From the NCBI GenBank assembly GCA_017528675.1, contig JAFXOO010000229.1:1-16150 (forward strand): a DNA stretch of 16,150 nt, read 5' to 3'. Within the stretch, counting starts at the first letter, position 1. Each line of letters begins with the position of its first letter. The stretch comes from Oscillospiraceae bacterium (GTDB taxonomy: Bacteria > Bacillota > Clostridia > Oscillospirales > Ruminococcaceae). The notes under the pieces are model-generated. The model was not told the origin of the DNA. It saw only the letters and a program-made list of their open reading frames with translations, and did not search any database. Made by a program: the position numbers and the translations under genes. Of this stretch, positions 12,454-16,150 are shown piece by piece.

Positions 12454-14805
12454 ATGCAGACACTCAAAGAAACCAGAATCGGGGAAACTGTCCGGGTGAC
12501 TAAGGTTGGCGGTGACGGGGCGCTCCGGCAGCATTTTCTCGATATGGGCATTATACCCGGCACAGAGCTGACAGTGGTCAAGCTTGCACCGCTGGGCGAC
12601 CCGATGGAGCTGCGGCTGCACGGATATGAGCTGACGCTGCGCCTTGCGGATGCAGCGGAGATCGAAGTCGCAGCCGTGCAGCAGCCGAAACAGACTGGTG
12701 GAAAAAAAGAAAAGCATCGCCCGACAGAGCACCCCGGACTCGGAGAGGGCGGGCGGTTTCATGCCAAGGGTGACGGGAAGCCGCTGCCGGAGGGAACCTC
12801 CATGCGCTTTGCACTTGTCGGCAACCAGAACAGCGGTAAGACTACGCTGTTCAACCGCCTGACCGGCTCAAAGCAGCATGTCGGGAATTTTCCCGGCGTG
12901 ACCGTAGACCGCAAGGACGGAACAATCAAAGGCCACCCCGATGCGGTGATTACCGACCTGCCGGGCATCTATTCCATGTCGCCCTACAGCAGCGAGGAGA
13001 TTGTCTCCCGGAATTTTGTGCTCCAGGAAAAGCCCCACGCCATTATCAATATTGTGGATGTCACAAATATTGAGCGTAATCTCTACCTGACGATGCAGCT
13101 TCTCGAAATGGACATCCCGATGGTCGTGGCACTGAATATGATGGACGAGCTGACAGCCAACGGCGGCGGTATTGATGTCAACCGCATGGAGCGGCTGCTC
13201 GGTGTGCCGGTCGTGCCGATCTCTGCGGCAAAAAACGAGGGCATCGAGGAGCTGGTGGAGCACGCTATCCACATTGCGCATTACCAGGAGTGCCCCGTGA
13301 CACAGGATTTTTGCGGAAAAAATGACAACGGCGGCGCTGTCCACCGCTGCATTCACGGTATCAGCCACCTGATTGAGGATCATGCCGAGCGAACCGGCTT
13401 GCCGCTGCGGTTTGCCGCCAGCAAGGTCATTGAGGGCGATACGCTGATTATTGACCAGCTTGCGCTCGACCAGAACGAGCAGGAAGCAATGGAGCACATC
13501 GTGGTGCAGATGGAGCGGGAGCGGCAACTTGACCGGAGTGCGGCCATGGCGGATATGCGGTTTGCCTTCATCCAGAAGCTCTGTGACGAGAGCGTCACCA
13601 AGCCAACAGAGAGCAAGGAACATCTCCGCAGCCGCAGAATTGATGCCATCCTGACGGGCAAATTCACGGCAATTCCCATGTTCATCCTGATTATGTTCGC
13701 AGTCTCGTTCCTGACGTTCAATGTCATTGGTGCGTTTCTACAGGGCTTGTGCGAGACGGGGATTGACTGGCTGACCGGGGTTGTAGATACAGCGCTGACC
13801 AATGCGCATACGAATGATGTGATTCACAGCCTCATCATCGACGGCATTTTCGCCGGTGTGGGCAGTGTGCTGAGCTTTTTGCCGGTGATCGTGACGCTGT
13901 TTTTCTTTCTCTCACTGCTTGAGGACAGCGGTTATATCGCAAGAGTGGCGTTCTTGATGGATAAGCTGCTGCGAAAGCTCGGATTGTCGGGGCGAAGCAT
14001 TGTGCCGCTGCTGATTGGCTTCGGCTGTTCTGTGCCGGCGGTTATGGCAACCAGGACGCTGTCCTCTGACCGTGACCGGAAGATGACCATTCTGCTCACG
14101 CCGTTCATGAGCTGTTCTGCCAAGATGCCGATTTATGGCTTCTTTGTGCAGGCATTCTTCCCGAAATATTCTGGCCTGATTGTGGTTGCACTGTACTTGC
14201 TCGGCATAATCATTGGCATTGCGGCAGCATGCCTGTATAAGGGGACGGTGTTCAAGGGCGAGGCGGTGCCGTTTGTCATGGAGCTCCCGAACTATCGTCT
14301 GCCAAGTGCCGGAAACGTGGTACAGCTTCTCTGGGAAAAGGCGAAGGATTTCTTGCAGCGGGCATTTTCGGTCATTCTCATTGCTACAATTGTGATCTGG
14401 TTTCTCCAGAGTTTTGACCTGCGGCTGCATCTGACGGAAAACCCGGAGGAGAGCATACTTGCGATGGCAGCGGGGCTGTTTGTGCCGGTGATGAAGCCGG
14501 TCGGCCTGGGGGACTGGCGGATTCTGACGGCGCTGGTAAGCGGCTTTATGGCGAAGGAGAGTGTTGTCTCGACGCTTGAGGTGCTTTACAGCGGCGGCGT
14601 GGAGACCGTGATGAGCTCGCTTTCGGCGCTGGCATTGCTGGTGTTCTCTTTGCTGTACACGCCCTGTGTGGCGGCAATTGCAGCCGTCCGGCGGGAGCTG
14701 GGAGCAAAATGGGCTGTGACACTGGTGGTATGGCAATGTGCGATTGCGTGGGTTGCTGCCCTGGCGGTCTATTGGATTGGTATGCTGCTGATAGGGGTGA
14801 ACTGA
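12454..14805 (+). CDS. feoB: FeoA-FeoB fusion, ferrous iron transporter
   Basis: A 783-residue fusion. Residues 1-76 are a FeoA SH3-like domain (GALRQHFLDMGIIPGTELTV, ending at LADAAEIEV). A charged linker spans about 77-116. The FeoB G domain follows with G1 GNQNSGKT (123-130), the switch-I block VGNFPGVTV, G3 DLPG (168-171), G4 NMMD (228-231) and G5 SAAK (257-260). A helical GDI-like region precedes membrane segments from about residue 400. The two gate repeats carry conserved cysteines in GFGCSVPA (C525) and PFMSCSAK (C554). It imports Fe2+ across the cytoplasmic membrane, driven or gated by nucleotide hydrolysis. AGGAGAGGA at 12436-12444 precedes the ATG. A small Cys-rich gene abuts the stop. 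Confidence 0.96.
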   Translation: MQTLKETRIGETVRVTKVGGDGALRQHFLDMGIIPGTELTVVKLAPLGDPMELRLHGYELTLRLADAAEIEVAAVQQPKQTGGKKEKHRPTEHPGLGEGGRFHAKGDGKPLPEGTSMRFALVGNQNSGKTTLFNRLTGSKQHVGNFPGVTVDRKDGTIKGHPDAVITDLPGIYSMSPYSSEEIVSRNFVLQEKPHAIINIVDVTNIERNLYLTMQLLEMDIPMVVALNMMDELTANGGGIDVNRMERLLGVPVVPISAAKNEGIEELVEHAIHIAHYQECPVTQDFCGKNDNGGAVHRCIHGISHLIEDHAERTGLPLRFAASKVIEGDTLIIDQLALDQNEQEAMEHIVVQMERERQLDRSAAMADMRFAFIQKLCDESVTKPTESKEHLRSRRIDAILTGKFTAIPMFILIMFAVSFLTFNVIGAFLQGLCETGIDWLTGVVDTALTNAHTNDVIHSLIIDGIFAGVGSVLSFLPVIVTLFFFLSLLEDSGYIARVAFLMDKLLRKLGLSGRSIVPLLIGFGCSVPAVMATRTLSSDRDRKMTILLTPFMSCSAKMPIYGFFVQAFFPKYSGLIVVALYLLGIIIGIAAACLYKGTVFKGEAVPFVMELPNYRLPSAGNVVQLLWEKAKDFLQRAFSVILIATIVIWFLQSFDLRLHLTENPEESILAMAAGLFVPVMKPVGLGDWRILTALVSGFMAKESVVSTLEVLYSGGVETVMSSLSALALLVFSLLYTPCVAAIAAVRRELGAKWAVTLVVWQCAIAWVAALAVYWIGMLLIGVN

Positions 14806-14979
14806 ATGAGTATTCTCGATATGATTCTGATTGCGGTGATTGCGGCAGCGGTCATCGGGGCAGTGGTATTCCGCATCCGGAAACGGAAAAAAGGCGGCGG
14901 TTGCTGCGGGAACTGCGGCGGCTGCACCTGCTGTACTGCCGGCAGACAGGCGTCATCCGGCGGAAAGCAGAAGGAGTAA
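14806..14979 (+). CDS. FeoB-associated Cys-rich membrane protein
   Basis: A 57-residue protein beginning on the base after the feoB stop codon (TGAATG), with a GGGGTGA site at 14794-14800. It has one membrane helix (about residues 5-22, ILDMILIAVIAAAVIGAVVF), then a basic RIRKRKK stretch that predicts a cytoplasmic C-terminus, then GGGCCGNCGGCTCCTAG with seven cysteines, and a short polar tail. This matches the small FeoB-associated family found after feoB in many Firmicutes. A role in handing over or sensing iron at the cytosolic mouth of FeoB is inferred, not shown. Confidence 0.88.
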   Translation: MSILDMILIAVIAAAVIGAVVFRIRKRKKGGGCCGNCGGCTCCTAGRQASSGGKQKE

Positions 14980-15024
14980 CGGACTGTCCGGCAGACGGCA
15001 CCGAAAAAAAGACTGGCAACAAAC

Positions 15025-15058
15025 AGAGCTATCCGACCGGGAATGGTCGGATAGCTCT
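15025..15058. terminator. 14-bp inverted repeat between the convergent feo and DUF3737 genes
   Basis: AGAGCTATCCGACC (15025-15038) and GGTCGGATAGCTCT (15045-15058) pair perfectly over GGGAAT. Read on the - strand the stem is followed by GTTTGTTGCC and, a little later, seven T, which suits termination of the DUF3737 transcript. On the + strand the tail is CAGCTTGTCG, with TTTTT only at 15076-15081, so it is a weaker terminator for the feo operon. Confidence 0.65.
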
Positions 15059-15108
15059 CAGCTTGTCGAGAATGCCTTTTTCTGGTGTCATCCCGTAAGA
15101 AGCGGGAA

Positions 15109-15963
15109 TTATGCAGAATTGTTGTTTCTGATGATGATTTCCGCCTTGCTTTCGAGAATCGAATCCTCATAGATGAGCTCCCCGATGCTGTCGGCGGTGA
15201 TTCTGCCGGAAGCCGGATTCTTTACAGAATCAATATGACCGATGATTTCCGCTTCTGCTTCGGAGTATTCAAAGGACAGGTCGCAGTCAATCATTTCGCA
15301 GTCAATGAGCTTCAGGCTCCTGCAATAGCACAGGGGCTGGGTGCCGATGATTTTGCACCGGATCAGGGTCAGCCCTTCCGAGAACCATGCAAGATACTCG
15401 CCACGAATGACGGAGTCCATGACCGTGACATTTCTGGCGTGCCAGAAGGCGTCCTTGGTGTCGAGCACGGAGTCTTTTATCACCAGATTCCGGACGTACT
15501 GGAAGGAATACTTCCCCTTGAAATCCAGGTGTTCGATCTCGATATCTTCGGCATCCAGGAAAATATATTCCGATACGATGCTGCTGTCGGAAATCCGGGT
15601 GCGGCGGGTTTTCCAGCCGAATTCGGGCGAATCAATCGTACACTCCCGGATGACAGTATTGTTACACTCCCGCAGCGCTTTCACACCGGTGATGACTGTA
15701 TGCTCGATAACGCCGTTGTCGGAATACCAGAGTGATGCTCTGGTAAGCTCATCGAGCTTTGAATCCGTCAGCGTATAGTTCCGGGCGTGCCAGATAGGAT
15801 AGCGCAGAGAGAAGCTACAGTGATCGATTGCAATGTCCCTGCATTCCTTCAGCACGGATTCGCCGTCTGCTGGCCCTGCGAAGGTACAGCCCTTCACAAG
15901 GGTATCCTGAAGGTGATAGAGGGCTCGTTCGTTATCAAAAGTCTGGTTTTCAATCAACTGCAT
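15109..15963 (-). CDS. DUF3737 family protein, right-handed beta-helix
   Basis: A 284-residue protein without signal peptide or membrane segment. It starts MQLIENQTFDNERALYHLQD and continues VKGCTFAGPADGESVLKECRDI, the characteristic N-terminus of DUF3737. The rest consists of repeated rungs of about 20 residues, for example RNLVIKDSVLDTKDAFWHARN, NVTVMDSVIRGEYLAWF and LTLIRCKIIGTQPLCYCRS, as expected for a parallel beta-helix similar to pectate-lyase or pentapeptide-like solenoids. No catalytic residues are recognised and the function is unknown. The ATG at 15963 has AAAGGAG at 15978-15972; the frame is open up to 16140 but the extra residues would lie over the promoter and do not resemble the family. 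It is convergent with the feo operon and ends the window on the - strand. Confidence 0.85.
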   Translation of the reverse strand: MQLIENQTFDNERALYHLQDTLVKGCTFAGPADGESVLKECRDIAIDHCSFSLRYPIWHARNYTLTDSKLDELTRASLWYSDNGVIEHTVITGVKALRECNNTVIRECTIDSPEFGWKTRRTRISDSSIVSEYIFLDAEDIEIEHLDFKGKYSFQYVRNLVIKDSVLDTKDAFWHARNVTVMDSVIRGEYLAWFSEGLTLIRCKIIGTQPLCYCRSLKLIDCEMIDCDLSFEYSEAEAEIIGHIDSVKNPASGRITADSIGELIYEDSILESKAEIIIRNNNSA

Positions 15964-16007
15964 GCTGGGGTCTCCTTTGTCATTTATTAGCGGCATCCTG
16001 AGGGGCG

Positions 16008-16069
16008 GCGGGGAACATGCATCCTTACAGCAGCGCTGTTGCCCGTAATCAGTACGGCATGCGCCCCGC
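16008..16069 (-). promoter_or_regulatory. Potential three-way-junction RNA in the DUF3737 leader
   Basis: On the - strand, 16069-16057 pairs with 16020-16008 in 12 of 13 positions (one G-U, one C-U mismatch), enclosing two small perfect hairpins: CGTA/TACG with loop CTGAT (16056-16044) and ACAGC-GCT-GCTGT (16039-16027). The leader is about 140 nt long and more GC-rich than other leaders here. I match it to no known riboswitch; a regulatory role is inferred. Confidence 0.35.
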
Positions 16070-16111
16070 ACCGCAGAATCGGTAGTGTATGGAACAGATA
16101 TGCTGTAGTAT

Positions 16112-16140
16112 AGTATAGCACATTTTCCATTTTTTTGCAA
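16112..16140 (-). promoter_or_regulatory. Promoter for the DUF3737 gene
   Basis: On the - strand TTGCAA (16140-16135), a 17-nt spacer and TATACT (16117-16112) with extended TGC. The start should be near 16105, giving a leader of about 140 nt. Confidence 0.75.
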
Positions 16141-16150
16141 GGTGCATTTC

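Noticed and set aside
13912..14736. Antisense open frame of 274 codons opposite feoB
   Set aside because: His/Arg/Gln-rich translation typical of a reversed membrane protein frame; no ribosome-binding site.
14980..14990. CGGAC-T-GTCCG palindrome right after the Cys-rich gene
   Set aside because: Five-base arms with a one-base centre cannot form a useful hairpin and no T-run follows; likely chance in GC-rich sequence.
15091..15107. TCCCG/CGGGA hairpin beside the DUF3737 stop codon
   Set aside because: A 5-bp stem with no T-run on either strand directly after it; the 14-bp repeat further on is the better terminator.
15085..15735. Open frame on the + strand opposite the DUF3737 gene
   Set aside because: The - strand frame has the family N-terminus, ribosome-binding site, promoter and beta-helix repeats; the + frame has none.

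Overview
The window reads as chromosomal DNA of a low-to-mid GC Gram-positive bacterium of the class Clostridia, most like a Ruminococcus-type member of the Oscillospiraceae. This is a judgement from gene order, protein style and strong AGGAGG ribosome-binding sites, not from a database search. Supporting signs are an adenylate kinase with a four-Cys zinc lid, a KOW-domain protein between map and infA, a darA-holB-ricT cluster, a FeoA-FeoB fusion followed by a small Cys-rich membrane protein, and a DUF3737 protein.

Region 1 (1-5385) is the end of the spc operon running into the alpha operon: secY (3' part only), adk, map, a KOW-domain RNA-binding protein, infA, rpmJ, rpsM, rpsK, rpsD, rpoA and rplQ, all on the + strand. 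The genes overlap or lie close together, and an 11-bp hairpin after rplQ closes the block. These genes supply protein secretion, nucleotide balance, N-terminal Met removal, translation initiation, ribosomal proteins and the RNA polymerase alpha subunit. infA and rpsK start with TTG.

Region 2 (5401-8637) holds a calcineurin-like metallophosphoesterase and then a promoter-led cluster: a PII-like cyclic-di-AMP receptor (darA/pstA), DNA polymerase III delta' (holB) and the Fe-S protein RicT. A perfect-consensus promoter and an intrinsic terminator only about 37 nt apart follow ricT and may make a very short RNA.

Region 3 (8644-12290) has a multi-pass GT-C type glycosyltransferase and glmS (glucosamine-6-phosphate synthase), each with its own TTGACA-17-TATAAT promoter. 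Both fit cell-envelope sugar metabolism. glmS has no room for the glmS ribozyme but has a short leader with competing hairpins.

Region 4 (12313-14979) is a ferrous-iron uptake operon: a feoA-feoB fusion and an abutting 57-residue FeoB-associated Cys-rich protein. Its leader carries a TTAG-N6-CTAA palindrome resembling a DtxR/IdeR-type iron box.

Region 5 (14980-16150) is a convergent intergenic hairpin and, on the - strand, a DUF3737 beta-helix protein with a promoter and a GC-rich, foldable 5' leader of about 140 nt.

Most of the window is well-known housekeeping sequence. The less expected signals lie in the intergenic regions: the short transcription unit after ricT, the leaders of glmS, feoAB and the DUF3737 gene, and the uniform extended -10 promoters. 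I see no CRISPR array, insertion sequence, prophage, tRNA or rRNA. No gene-free stretch exceeds 300 bases.
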